The notes: a model not told the origin generated them from the letters alone. A stretch of DNA of 14,537 nt from an uncultured Bacteroides sp. (GCA_937890825.1 CALADS010000009.1:1-14537); one strand, 5' to 3'. Numbered from the stretch's first letter, positions 1 to 6,730 are shown. Program-made: numbers and translations.

Positions 1-2
1 AG

Positions 3-101
3 TGCCGCCTGGAAGAGCTGACGGCCTACAACAAGGAGACGGGCTCTACCGAAGACCCGGGTACCGGCCAGGAGGAAGGCGGAGGCGGTATGCTGGGGTA
101 A
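3..101 (+). CDS. C-terminal tail of an HU-like DNA-binding protein (partial)
   Basis: An open frame enters from the left edge and stops at TAA 99-101, giving 32 codons. It reads CRLEELTAYNKETG and then a low-complexity Pro/Thr/Glu/Gly tail ending GGGGMLG. In Bacteroides, HU-family DNA-binding proteins of the longer type often end with 'LTAYNKETGS' followed by a flexible Gly/Asp/Glu-rich tail, and they commonly sit just upstream of a smalltalk gene, as here (810-914). The fold itself lies outside the window, so only tail resemblance and gene order support the call. An overlapping frame with an ATG at 2 gives an Arg/Gly/Pro-rich peptide of no recognisable kind and is taken as a shadow. Confidence 0.55.
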   Translation, partial: CRLEELTAYNKETGSTEDPGTGQEEGGGGMLG

Positions 102-121
102 TCTTCTCCCCACTCCACCCC

Positions 122-160
122 TGGCGGCAAAACGGACGGCCGCCACCCCGCTCTCTTTTC
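122..160 (+). terminator. Possible weak terminator after the HU-like gene
   Basis: A 7-bp perfect stem, TGGCGGC (122-128) with GCCGCCA (139-145), encloses a 10-nt loop 21 bases after the HU-like stop codon. The following tract (CTCTCTTTTC, about 151-160) is pyrimidine-rich but not a clean U-run, so termination may be partial and transcription could continue into the purine array and smalltalk. Confidence 0.35.
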
Positions 161-308
161 ACCTGCTCATCTCTCCACAAAAAAAATGACCTGCTGTAAA
201 AGCCCCAAAAGTCCAAAAGTCCCAAAGGGAATGGAAAGGGAAATCAAACCAAGAGAGAGAGAAAAGGAGGAGGAAAAGAGCGAGGGGGGTTCCGGAAGAA
301 TCCGAAAA

Positions 309-756
309 GAAAGGACTTTCTGAAAGGAAGAAGGCTCGAAAAGAGAGAACTTATCGAAAGCATCCGAAAGAGAGAGAAAACTTTTCTGAAAAGGAAGAAA
401 GCTCGGAAGAGAGAGAAAAACTCTCCGGAAGCATCTGAGAGAGAGGTTAAAAACTGAAAAATAAGGCTTCCGAGAGAGAAAGGTTTTCTGAAAAAGGAAG
501 AAGGCTCGGAAAAAAGAGAACTTGTCGGAAGCATCCGAAAGAGAGAAAATTTTTCTGAAAAGGAAGAAGGCTTGGAAAGAGAGAAAGTTCTCCGGAAACA
601 TCTGAGAAAGAGAGGTTTAATACTGAAAAATAAGGCTTCCAAAAGAAAGGTTTTCTGAAAGGAAGAAAGCTCGGGAAAAAAGAGAGCTTATCGGAAGCAT
701 CCGAAAGAAAGGGAAAACTTTTCTGAAAAGGAAGAAAAGCTTGGAAAGAGAGAAAA
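309..756 (+). repeat. Purine-only tandem repeat array, unit about 168 bp
   Basis: The top strand from about 197 to 800 is almost entirely A and G. Within it, a unit starting GAAAGG recurs at 309, 478 and 645 (periods 169 and 167); the third copy is incomplete and fades after about 756. Each full unit holds two related halves, both beginning near TTTTCTGAAAAGGAAGAA and carrying a CGGAAGCATCCGA-like element, followed by a spacer with ACTGAAAAATAAGGCTTCC. The core TTTTCTG (TTTCTG in the first) occurs at about 317, 382, 484, 551, 651 and 719, so spacing alternates at about 66-68 and 100-102 bp. Small self-complementary pieces recur (CTTTTCTGAAAAG, TCGGAAGCATCCGA), and 421-432 can pair with 466-476. 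The units are similar throughout, unlike CRISPR spacers. The Ser/Phe/Leu-rich minus-strand frames here only reflect the lack of reverse-strand stops and are not called as genes. Function unknown. Confidence 0.85.
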
Positions 757-809
757 GAAATCAAAGAAAAAGACAAACCAAAGTAAAAAAGAAAGGAGAC
801 AAAACGACT

Positions 810-914
810 ATGAGTAAGAAGGAAATCTGGAAATTTGTGGTGCAGAGCCTGCTGGCCATTCTCACCGCACTGGGCACCGCCCTGGGAGTAAGCTCTTGCA
901 TCGTGGGGCTCTAG
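810..914 (+). CDS. Smalltalk-type micro-protein (34 aa)
   Basis: ATG at 810 opens a 34-codon frame ending TAG 912-914, preceded by an AGGAG ribosome site at 794-798. The peptide starts MSKKEIWKFV, continues with a hydrophobic Leu/Ala/Thr/Gly-rich segment (residues about 9-28, probably a membrane helix or signal-like anchor) and ends SSCIVGL. The basic N-terminus, the Trp at position 7, the small hydrophobic helix and the terminal Ser-Ser-Cys match the family annotated in Bacteroidales as 'smalltalk protein', whose function is unknown. The usual order is HU-like protein, smalltalk, N-acetylmuramoyl-L-alanine amidase. Here the HU tail lies 700 bp upstream beyond the purine array, and no amidase follows: a terminator comes directly after. 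The Cys near the end could be a lipid or disulfide site, but this is inference. Confidence 0.75.
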   Translation: MSKKEIWKFVVQSLLAILTALGTALGVSSCIVGL

Positions 915-935
915 CCAAAGGGCATCCCACAGAAG

Positions 936-992
936 TAAAAAAACACGAGCCGGTTCTGATACGAAATACAGAATCGGCCCGTTTTGTTTTTT
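936..992. terminator. Bidirectional intrinsic terminator between convergent genes
   Basis: GCCGGTTCTG (949-958) pairs with CAGAATCGGC (969-978) with one G-U pair and a 10-nt loop; CG at 946-947 pairs with CG at 980-981 across one mismatch. On the plus strand it is followed by TTTTGTTTTTT (982-992), and on the minus strand by a run of seven Ts opposite 937-943. It can therefore end smalltalk transcription from the left and GHL10 transcription from the right. Confidence 0.8.
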
Positions 993-1036
993 AGAATGGA
1001 TTGATTTTGAAAAAGCAGAGAGGCGTACTGACCTCC

Positions 1037-1068
1037 AACTGACAAACTGACAAACTGACGAACTGACA
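1037..1068. repeat. Four tandem copies of an 8-bp unit (AACTGACA)
   Basis: AACTGACA is repeated four times in a row (third copy AACTGACG). It lies in the stretch between the bidirectional terminator and the GHL10 stop codon, so it would be in the 3' untranslated part of that transcript. It is bracketed by the inverted pair CCTCCA (1032-1037) and TGGAGG (1077-1082). Such a tract may vary in copy number by slippage. No coding role is seen; the rest of 993-1133 holds nothing else I can name. Confidence 0.7.
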
Positions 1069-1133
1069 ATTGAAAATGGAGGCAGGGATGGAAGGCGCCC
1101 CAGCCTGCATGATGAGGCACCCCCACTCTCTCT

Positions 1134-2651
1134 CTACAGCTTCACGGTCTTCTTCACCGACTTCGATTCATTGTGCAGGCGGTCGAGTGCAGTAACCACG
1201 TAGCGATACTTGGTCTTGCCGTCCTCATACGGCAGCTGGTAGAAGGGCTGGCGCGTAATGGCCACGATGTGCGAGGGGTCGTCCAGGTCTATCTTCTCCT
1301 TCTGGCCGAAGCGGTACACCACGTATTGCACCGCGCGGTTCATCTCGTCTTTGTACTTCGGCTCGGTCCAGAACAGCACGTAGCCGTCTTCCGTCCAAAG
1401 GGGCTTCACATGGCGCACCTTGCCCGGAGCTTCGCTGTCCATGAAGTCGAACACCGGAGGCAGCGCAGGGTATTTATGGTACTCGGCCATCAGCGCATCG
1501 CGGTAGCGACCGGGATTGTCTACCACGGCCGATGCATACCACTGGCAACTGCCGCCGATGCTCTGGTAGGCACGCTGCAGGGCCATCTTGCGCGGCAGCT
1601 GGTTCATCGTGGGGTGCTGCGGGTCGGCATGCTGCACGGTGTTCATCACCGATTGGCCGATGAAGAGCGGACGGTTCTCGGTGTGCAGCGCCCACCACTT
1701 TACCAGGGTTTCGTAATCGGCTGCCGGATGGCCTATCTGCCAGTATATCTGCGGAATATTATAGTCTATCCAGCCGCGGCGAGCCCAGAGCAGCACGTCG
1801 GCATAGAGGTCGTCGTAATTCTGCAGGCCGCGCGTCTTGCTGCCCAGCGGATGGCTGCTCTCGTTGCGGTAGATGCCGAAAGGCGAGATGCCGAACTTCA
1901 CCCAGGGCTTTATCTCTCGGATTTTCTTATGCAGCTGTTCGATGAGCAGGTTCACGTTGCTGCGGCGCCAGTCGGCCTTGCTGGTAAATCCGCCTCCGTA
2001 GCGGGCAAAGCTGGCACTGTCGGGAAATTCCACACCGGGTATGGGATAGGGATAGAAGTAATCGTCCATGTGGATGGCGTCTACGTCGTAGCGTTCCACA
2101 ATGTCGCTCACCACCAGCGTGATGTGGCGGCGGCTCTCGGGCAGTCCGGGGTCGAAGTACACTTGGTTACCATAGGTGACGAACCACTCGGGATGGATGT
2201 GGTACACGTGGCTGGGGTAGAGTTCGTGCTTCAGCGAGGTCTTCACCCGGTAGGGGTTGATCCAGGCATGAAACTCCATGCCGCGCTTGTGGCACTCTTC
2301 GATCATAAACTGCATGGGGTCCCACTGGGGCGAGGGGGCTTGGCCCTGCACACCGGTGAGGTAGCGGCTCCAGGGTTCCAGGCGCGAGGCGTAGAGCGCA
2401 TCGCTCTCGGGGCGCACCTGAAAGAGAATGGCGTTGATACCGGCCTGCTGCAGGGAGTTGAGCTGGCTTACCAGCATACGCTGCATCTTTTGGGCAGGCA
2501 TGCCTTTAAACTGGCCGTTCACGGCCTGAATCCACGCGCCGCGAAACTCGCGCTTGGGGTGACGTACGGAAGAGGGGGTGGACACCTGTGCCAGGAGCCA
2601 GGGCATACAGAGCATCATCCACACACCGGCAAGTAATAATCTAATCTTCAT
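1134..2651 (-). CDS. Secreted GHL10 (DUF187-type) glycoside-hydrolase-like protein
   Basis: A 505-residue protein with a Sec signal peptide (basic MKIR, hydrophobic core, probable cleavage near WLLAQ at residue 22). The mature part starts HPKREFRGAWIQAV (residues 31-44), the hallmark beta-strand opening of the GHL10 'family 10 glycosylhydrolase-like' TIM barrel. It continues with AILFQVRPESDALY (about 74-87), HKRGMEFHAWINPYR (121-135), DAIHMDDYFYPYP (191-203, the Asp pair is a candidate active-site element) and NIPQIYWQ (298-305). The last 80 or so residues resemble a fibronectin-III-like module (YRYVVTALDRLHNES). The family is thought to act on cell-envelope or host glycans, but no substrate can be read here. 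I chose the ATG at 2651 because the -7 box at 2682-2689 would leave an earlier in-frame ATG (2669, MKKRTAM) almost leaderless; 2669 remains possible and 2744 is unlikely. A paralogue lies at 6756-8234. Confidence 0.88.
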   Translation of the reverse strand: MKIRLLLAGVWMMLCMPWLLAQVSTPSSVRHPKREFRGAWIQAVNGQFKGMPAQKMQRMLVSQLNSLQQAGINAILFQVRPESDALYASRLEPWSRYLTGVQGQAPSPQWDPMQFMIEECHKRGMEFHAWINPYRVKTSLKHELYPSHVYHIHPEWFVTYGNQVYFDPGLPESRRHITLVVSDIVERYDVDAIHMDDYFYPYPIPGVEFPDSASFARYGGGFTSKADWRRSNVNLLIEQLHKKIREIKPWVKFGISPFGIYRNESSHPLGSKTRGLQNYDDLYADVLLWARRGWIDYNIPQIYWQIGHPAADYETLVKWWALHTENRPLFIGQSVMNTVQHADPQHPTMNQLPRKMALQRAYQSIGGSCQWYASAVVDNPGRYRDALMAEYHKYPALPPVFDFMDSEAPGKVRHVKPLWTEDGYVLFWTEPKYKDEMNRAVQYVVYRFGQKEKIDLDDPSHIVAITRQPFYQLPYEDGKTKYRYVVTALDRLHNESKSVKKTVKL

Positions 2652-2681
2652 AGCTGTTCTTTTTTTCATCAATATAGACGA

Positions 2682-2689
2682 CAAAGATA
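2682..2689 (-). promoter_or_regulatory. -7 box for the minus-strand GHL10 gene
   Basis: The minus strand reads TATCTTTG, a perfect match to the Bacteroides -7 consensus TAnnTTTG. Transcription would start near 2675, giving a leader of about 25 nt to the ATG at 2651. No clear TTTG was found at the expected -33 position. Confidence 0.6.
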
Positions 2690-2710
2690 AGGGATTTCTG
2701 CATTTTTCAC

Positions 2711-2718
2711 TATCTTCG
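2711..2718 (+). promoter_or_regulatory. Possible -7 box for uvrA
   Basis: ACTATCTTCGC contains TATCTTCG, one base from TAnnTTTG, 29 bases before the uvrA ATG. The same ten-base context (ACTATCTTCG) precedes the second GHL10 gene at 6721-6730. The -33 element is not recognisable. This box and the one at 2682-2689 form a compact divergent promoter. Confidence 0.45.
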
Positions 2719-2746
2719 CAGTCACAAAAAATAATACATCGCACTC

Positions 2747-5533
2747 ATGACTGAATATAATTCTATATGGATTAAAGGCGCACGCGTAAATAATCTGAAG
2801 AACATCGAGGTGGAGATTCCACGCAATAAGCTGGTGGTGATTACCGGACTGTCGGGCTCGGGGAAATCGTCGCTGGCCTTCGATACGCTGTATGCCGAAG
2901 GACAAAGACGGTATGTGGAGAGCCTCAGCAGCTATGCACGCCAATTCCTGGGACGCATGAGCAAGCCCGAATGCGACTTTATCAAGGGCATTCCGCCGGC
3001 CATCGCCATCGAGCAGAAGGTGAGCAGCCGGAATCCGCGCTCCACCGTGGGCACGTCGACCGAAATCTATGAGTACCTCAGGCTGCTGTATGCACGGGTG
3101 GGAAGAACCTTCAGCCCGGTGAGCGGACAGGAGGTGAGGAAGCATTCGGTAGAGGACATCGTGCAGTGCATGCTGGGGCAGCCCGAGGGCACGCGCTTCA
3201 CGGTACTCACGCCGCTGCTGCTGCCGCAGGGTCGCTCGCTGGAGGAGCAGATAGACAGTTACCGCAAGCAGGGATTCACGCGGCTGGAGGTGAACGGCGA
3301 CACGGTGCGGATGGAGGAGTATGTGCCGCAACCGGGCGACGTGGTGTTTCTGCTGATAGACCGGCTCTCGGCTTCGGCAGCCAAGGATACGGTGAGCCGA
3401 CTGACCGACTCGGCCGAAACGGCCATGTACGAGGGCGACGGGGCGTGTCTGCTGCGCTTCTACCTGCCGGACAAGAGTACGTGTCTGTATCGGTTCAGCA
3501 CGAAATTCGAGGCCGACGGCATCACTTTCGAAGAGCCTACCGACCAGATGTTTTCGTTCAACTCGCCCATCGGGGCGTGTCCGGAATGCGAGGGCTTCGG
3601 ACAGGTAATCGGCATCGATGAGCACTTGGTGATTCCCAACCGGGCGCTGTCGGTCTACGACGGGGCCGTGGTGTGCTGGCGGGGCGAGAAGATGGGTGAA
3701 TGGAAGGATATGGTGATACGGGGGGCCGAAAAGGCGGGGTTCCCTATCTTTACGCCTTACTATGAGCTGACCGACGAGCAGCGCAGGATGCTGTGGGAGG
3801 GTACGCCCTACTTTGAGGGTATCCATACGTTCTTTAAGATGATTCAGGAGAATCAGTATAAGATTCAGTACCGGGTGATGCTGGCCAGGTATCGGGGAAA
3901 GACGCTGTGCCCCAAGTGCAGAGGCACCCGGCTGAAGCCTGAGGCGGGCTACGTGCGCGTGGGCGGACGGAGTATATCGGAACTGGTGAATCTGCCGGTG
4001 ACCGACTTGCAGGTGTTCTTCCGCGAACTGAAGCTGAACGAGCACGACCGTCAGGTGGCCAAGCGCATTCTGACGGAGATTACCAACCGCCTGCAGTTTC
4101 TGGTGGATGTGGGGCTGGGGTATCTGACGCTGAACCGGCTGAGCAATTCGCTATCGGGGGGCGAGAGTCAGCGTATCAACCTGGCTACTTCGCTGGGCAG
4201 CAGCTTGGTGGGCAGTCTGTATATTCTCGACGAACCGAGCATCGGGCTGCACAGCCGCGATACGGATAAGCTGATCAAGGTGCTGCGCCAATTGCAGCAA
4301 CTGGGCAATACGGTGGTGGTGGTGGAGCACGACGAGGAGATTATCCGGGCGGCAGACTACATCATCGACATCGGTCCGAAGGCCGGACGGCTGGGGGGCG
4401 AAGTGGTGTTTCAGGGGTCGCTGCAGGAGGCCATGAACGGAACGCAGCATACCGACAGCTACACGGTGCGCTACCTGCGGGGCGAAGAGACCATCGAGGT
4501 GCCGCCGCATCACCGGCCATGGAATAATTTCATCGAAATCAAGGGGGCGAGGGAGAACAACCTGAAAGGGGTGGATGTGCGCTTTCCGCTCAACGTGATG
4601 ACGGTGGTAACGGGGGTGAGCGGCTCGGGTAAGAGTACGCTGGTGAGGAATGTGTTCTACCGGGCGCTGAAACGCGAGCTGGATGAATGCAGCGACCGAC
4701 CGGGGGAATTTGTGTCTATCGGGGGCGATATTCAAAGTCTGCGGGGAGTGGAGTTCATCGACCAGAATCCCATCGGAAAGTCGTCGCGCAGCAATCCGGT
4801 GACGTATCTGAAGGCTTACGATGAGATACGCAAGCTGTGGGCCGAACAGCCGCTGGCCAAGCAGATGGGCTATAAGGCGGGCTACTTCAGCTTCAACAGC
4901 GAGGGCGGACGATGCGAGGAGTGCAAGGGCGAAGGTACCATCACCGTGGAGATGCAGTTCATGGCCGACTTGGTGCTGCAGTGTGAATCGTGCCACGGCA
5001 AACGGTTCAAGGCGGATACGCTGGAGGTGAAATTCCACGATGCCAGCATTTATGATGTGCTGGAAATGACGGTGAACCAAGCCATTGAGTTCTTCGCGCT
5101 GCACGGACAGAAGAAGATTGTAAAGAAGCTACAGCCGCTACAGGATGTGGGGCTGGGGTATATCAAGCTGGGGCAGTCGTCGTCTACCCTGTCGGGCGGT
5201 GAAAGCCAACGGGTGAAGCTGGCGTACTACCTGAGTCAGGAGAAGACGGATCCTACGCTCTTCATCTTCGACGAACCTACCACGGGACTTCACTTCCATG
5301 ACATCAAGAAGCTGCTGGCGGCTTTCGATGCACTGATTCGGCGCGGACACAGCATCGTGATTATCGAACATAACCTGGATGTGGTGAAGTGTGCCGACCA
5401 TGTCATCGACCTGGGACCCGAAGGGGGCGACCGGGGTGGCTACATCGTGGCTACCGGCACGCCGGAAGAGGTGGCACAGTGTGCGGCCAGCTACACGGGC
5501 CAGTTTCTGCAAGAGAAATTGCCTACGGCATAA
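2747..5533 (+). CDS. uvrA: UvrA, excinuclease ABC subunit A
   Basis: The 928-residue product is the DNA-damage sensor of nucleotide excision repair: a dimeric ABC ATPase that loads UvrB on damaged DNA. Length is close to the usual 940. Visible in order: Walker A GLSGSGKS (34-41); a UvrB-binding-type insert after YARVGRTF (about residues 115-240); CPEC near 280 and CPKC near 390; signature LSGGESQRINL (469-479) with Walker B ILDEPSIGLH (Asp495, Glu496); second Walker A GVSGSGKS (623-630); the C-terminal zinc module CEEC (723/726) and CESC (746/749); second signature LSGGESQRVKL (815-825) with IFDEPTTGLH (Asp842, Glu843). It ends GQFLQEKLPTA. The first zinc site of E. coli UvrA has an upstream CxxC pair that is absent here (the segment reads FSTKFEADGITF), as is the Cys pair often seen after ARVG. 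This suggests a Bacteroidetes paralogue form; these genomes often carry more than one uvrA. It is the only gene on its strand here, divergent from GHL10. Confidence 0.97.
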   Translation: MTEYNSIWIKGARVNNLKNIEVEIPRNKLVVITGLSGSGKSSLAFDTLYAEGQRRYVESLSSYARQFLGRMSKPECDFIKGIPPAIAIEQKVSSRNPRSTVGTSTEIYEYLRLLYARVGRTFSPVSGQEVRKHSVEDIVQCMLGQPEGTRFTVLTPLLLPQGRSLEEQIDSYRKQGFTRLEVNGDTVRMEEYVPQPGDVVFLLIDRLSASAAKDTVSRLTDSAETAMYEGDGACLLRFYLPDKSTCLYRFSTKFEADGITFEEPTDQMFSFNSPIGACPECEGFGQVIGIDEHLVIPNRALSVYDGAVVCWRGEKMGEWKDMVIRGAEKAGFPIFTPYYELTDEQRRMLWEGTPYFEGIHTFFKMIQENQYKIQYRVMLARYRGKTLCPKCRGTRLKPEAGYVRVGGRSISELVNLPVTDLQVFFRELKLNEHDRQVAKRILTEITNRLQFLVDVGLGYLTLNRLSNSLSGGESQRINLATSLGSSLVGSLYILDEPSIGLHSRDTDKLIKVLRQLQQLGNTVVVVEHDEEIIRAADYIIDIGPKAGRLGGEVVFQGSLQEAMNGTQHTDSYTVRYLRGEETIEVPPHHRPWNNFIEIKGARENNLKGVDVRFPLNVMTVVTGVSGSGKSTLVRNVFYRALKRELDECSDRPGEFVSIGGDIQSLRGVEFIDQNPIGKSSRSNPVTYLKAYDEIRKLWAEQPLAKQMGYKAGYFSFNSEGGRCEECKGEGTITVEMQFMADLVLQCESCHGKRFKADTLEVKFHDASIYDVLEMTVNQAIEFFALHGQKKIVKKLQPLQDVGLGYIKLGQSSSTLSGGESQRVKLAYYLSQEKTDPTLFIFDEPTTGLHFHDIKKLLAAFDALIRRGHSIVIIEHNLDVVKCADHVIDLGPEGGDRGGYIVATGTPEEVAQCAASYTGQFLQEKLPTA

Positions 5534-5539
5534 AAAAAG

Positions 5540-5764
5540 AAAACACTGAAAGAACAAGCTGAAAAACAGCGAAAGAGAGCTGCTGAAAACGCTGAAAAGA
5601 GTGAAAACAGTGAAAGAGAACTGAAAGAACAGCTGAAAGAGAGCTGCTGAAAGAACAGCTGCTGAAAACAGTGAAAACAGTGAAAGAAAGCTGAAAGAGA
5701 GCTGCTGAAAACGCTGAAAAACAGCTGCTGAAAGAACAGCTGCTGAAAGAACAAGCTGAAATAA
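5540..5764 (+). repeat. Purine-rich degenerate repeat array after uvrA
   Basis: Directly after the uvrA stop, about 225 bp are built from short words such as CTGCTGAAAGAACAG, CTGAAAACG and GTGAAAACAGTGAAAG. A longer copy pair, GAGAGCTGCTGAAAACGCTG, occurs at 5575-5594 and 5697-5716 (period 122), and GTGAAAACAGTGAAAG at 5601-5616 recurs about 70 bp later. Repeated CAGCTG palindromes lie within it. It differs in sequence from the array at 309-756 but shares the strand bias (purines on top) and the word CTGAAA. The Phe/Ser/Leu-rich minus-strand frame across it is an artefact of the missing reverse stops. In the uvrA frame, 38 codons remain open beyond TAA (5534-5647). Confidence 0.8.
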
Positions 5765-5816
5765 AATAAAATCGCAGACCGGGGGAGAAGGCTTCTCTCC
5801 TGCCCCGGCCTGCGAT
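5756..5816 (-). terminator. Strong terminator of the beta-barrel unit
   Basis: A long interrupted stem: ATCGCAG (5771-5777) with CTGCGAT (5810-5816), CCGGGG (5779-5784) with CCCCGG (5803-5808), and an inner GAGAA/TTCTC stem. On the minus strand it is followed by ATTTTATTTTATTTC (opposite 5757-5771), so it ends transcription coming from the barrel gene at 5852. The plus side lacks a U-run, so it is not a good uvrA terminator. Confidence 0.75.
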
Positions 5817-5851
5817 GTATCTGCTGCACCCGCTACGAAGCGTCGATGGGG

Positions 5852-6355
5852 TTAGAAATAGAGTCCGAACCCTAACTTCAAACCAAATTTGTGGCGGTCT
5901 TCATTGACATTCCAATAGAAGGCAGGCTCCAGTGTCACCGTACGCGACAGGAAGAAGGCATACCCCGTCTCCATACCGAAAGAGAATTTCGTGGCATCTT
6001 CCAGACCCGTGCGCTTGCTGTAGTCGAAACGGTCTACATTGACTTCGGCGCCCACATACACGCCTATACGGCTGAAATAATAGCGGCTACCCACACCCAT
6101 GGTATAGACATCGGTATCTACACCGTTGGTGTGCTCGTTCCAGCGGGCACCGCCATGAATCAGCAAGGCAAAATTATCAAGTAAGAAAGCACCGCCCTTC
6201 AATTCGGCACCGAAGGAGAATTTATCGGCATCCGTATCATAGGCCATACCCAGCCCTGTAACCGAGGGATTCACTACCCACTTACCTTTCTCAAATTGCG
6301 CCTGTGCGGCCACAGAAGCCAGAATGAGGCACATGCATACTAAGATTTTCTTCAT
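5852..6355 (-). CDS. Small outer-membrane beta-barrel protein (167 aa)
   Basis: A 167-residue protein with a clear Sec signal peptide (MKKILVCMCLILASVAAQAQ, cleavage after residue 18-20). The mature part has alternating hydrophobic/polar strands rich in aromatic and Gly residues (for example FSFGAELKGGAFLL, RYYFSRIGVYVGAEVNV, FSFGMETGYAFFL, TLEPAFYWNV) and ends in a strand closing with GLYF, whose terminal Phe is the typical outer-membrane barrel assembly signal. Size fits an 8-strand barrel of the OmpA/OmpX-like 'outer membrane beta-barrel' class. No substrate or binding role can be read. The gene follows a 72-aa membrane protein by 31 bp, so the two are probably co-transcribed, with the terminator at 5756-5816. 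The A-rich stretch before the ATG at 6355 is the usual Bacteroides-type initiation region. Confidence 0.85.
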   Translation of the reverse strand: MKKILVCMCLILASVAAQAQFEKGKWVVNPSVTGLGMAYDTDADKFSFGAELKGGAFLLDNFALLIHGGARWNEHTNGVDTDVYTMGVGSRYYFSRIGVYVGAEVNVDRFDYSKRTGLEDATKFSFGMETGYAFFLSRTVTLEPAFYWNVNEDRHKFGLKLGFGLYF

Positions 6356-6386
6356 AACTATGATTTTTTTTAAAAAAACTTACTCA

Positions 6387-6605
6387 TTAACAGCCTCCTT
6401 CGTCGCGGCGCTTCTGCTGCAGGGCTTCTTTCTTGCGCAGCACCAGCCATAATAACAGCACAATCAGATAAGACACGCCCACGGTGATGTATTTCTCTGA
6501 AGCGCTGATTTCGGTGTTGCGAGGCAGGAAATAGGCAGCGGTCAGTGACACGTATATCAGCAGAGCTACCGTAAGTCCGGTGGATTTTTTGATTTTCTTT
6601 TTCAT
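6387..6605 (-). CDS. Small protein with two transmembrane helices (72 aa)
   Basis: I do not recognise a named family. The peptide starts with a very basic MKKKIKKS, has one hydrophobic helix (about residues 10-28, LTVALLIYVSLTAAYFL), a short polar loop (PRNTEISASEK), a second helix (about 40-58, ITVGVSYLIVLLLWLVL), and a basic tail RKKEALQQKRRDEGGC. The positive-inside rule places both ends in the cytoplasm. It lies first in a two-gene unit with the outer-membrane barrel and is preceded by a plausible promoter (6672-6703). A frame overlapping it on the same strand reaching to 8243 is a shadow of the GHL10 gene opposite. Confidence 0.7.
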   Translation of the reverse strand: MKKKIKKSTGLTVALLIYVSLTAAYFLPRNTEISASEKYITVGVSYLIVLLLWLVLRKKEALQQKRRDEGGC

Positions 6606-6671
6606 ATCGTTCTTCTTTTACAGCGTAAATGTAATCACGATGTTTTCAGTTATTTTGTTGATAATTCCACG

Positions 6672-6703
6672 CAAATGTAATAGTTTATCTACAAATTGCA
6701 CAA
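6672..6703 (-). promoter_or_regulatory. Promoter for the membrane protein / barrel unit
   Basis: On the minus strand, TTG (opposite 6701-6703) is followed after 21 bases by TACATTTG (opposite 6672-6679), matching the -33 / -7 pattern of Bacteroides promoters. A near copy, TACATTTA, lies closer to the gene around 6625-6632. The predicted start leaves a leader of about 60 nt. Confidence 0.5.
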
Positions 6704-6722
6704 TTTTATCCGAGCTTTTGAC

Positions 6723-6730
6723 TATCTTCG
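6723..6730 (+). promoter_or_regulatory. Possible -7 box for the second GHL10 gene
   Basis: TATCTTCG, 25 bases before the ATG at 6756, in the same ACTATCTTCGC context as the box before uvrA. It lies in the 150-bp divergent intergenic region shared with the barrel unit. Downstream of it, ATG at 6739 opens a six-codon frame (MKGSLL) whose TGA overlaps the GHL10 ATG as ATGA. Confidence 0.4.

Noticed and set aside
309..756. CRISPR array
   Set aside because: The segments between the recurring cores are themselves repeated, lengths alternate, and no cas gene is nearby.
167..776. Three overlapping minus-strand frames (109-144 aa), Ser/Phe/Leu-rich
   Set aside because: They exist only because the top strand is almost pure purine and lacks TTA, CTA and TCA; the unit lengths (169 and 167 bp) shift frame between copies and no start context or known domain is seen.
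1173..2636. 487-aa plus-strand frame opposite the GHL10 gene
   Set aside because: A shadow of a G/C-rich gene: composition lacks domain signs, while the minus-strand frame shows a signal peptide and GHL10 motifs.
2669..4045. Long minus-strand frames opposite uvrA (also 4151-5104)
   Set aside because: His/Arg/Leu-rich antisense readings with no motifs; uvrA is certain on the other strand.
5491..5829. Minus-strand frame rich in FFQQLFF repeats
   Set aside because: It is the reverse reading of the second purine array, begins inside the terminator region and runs into uvrA antisense.
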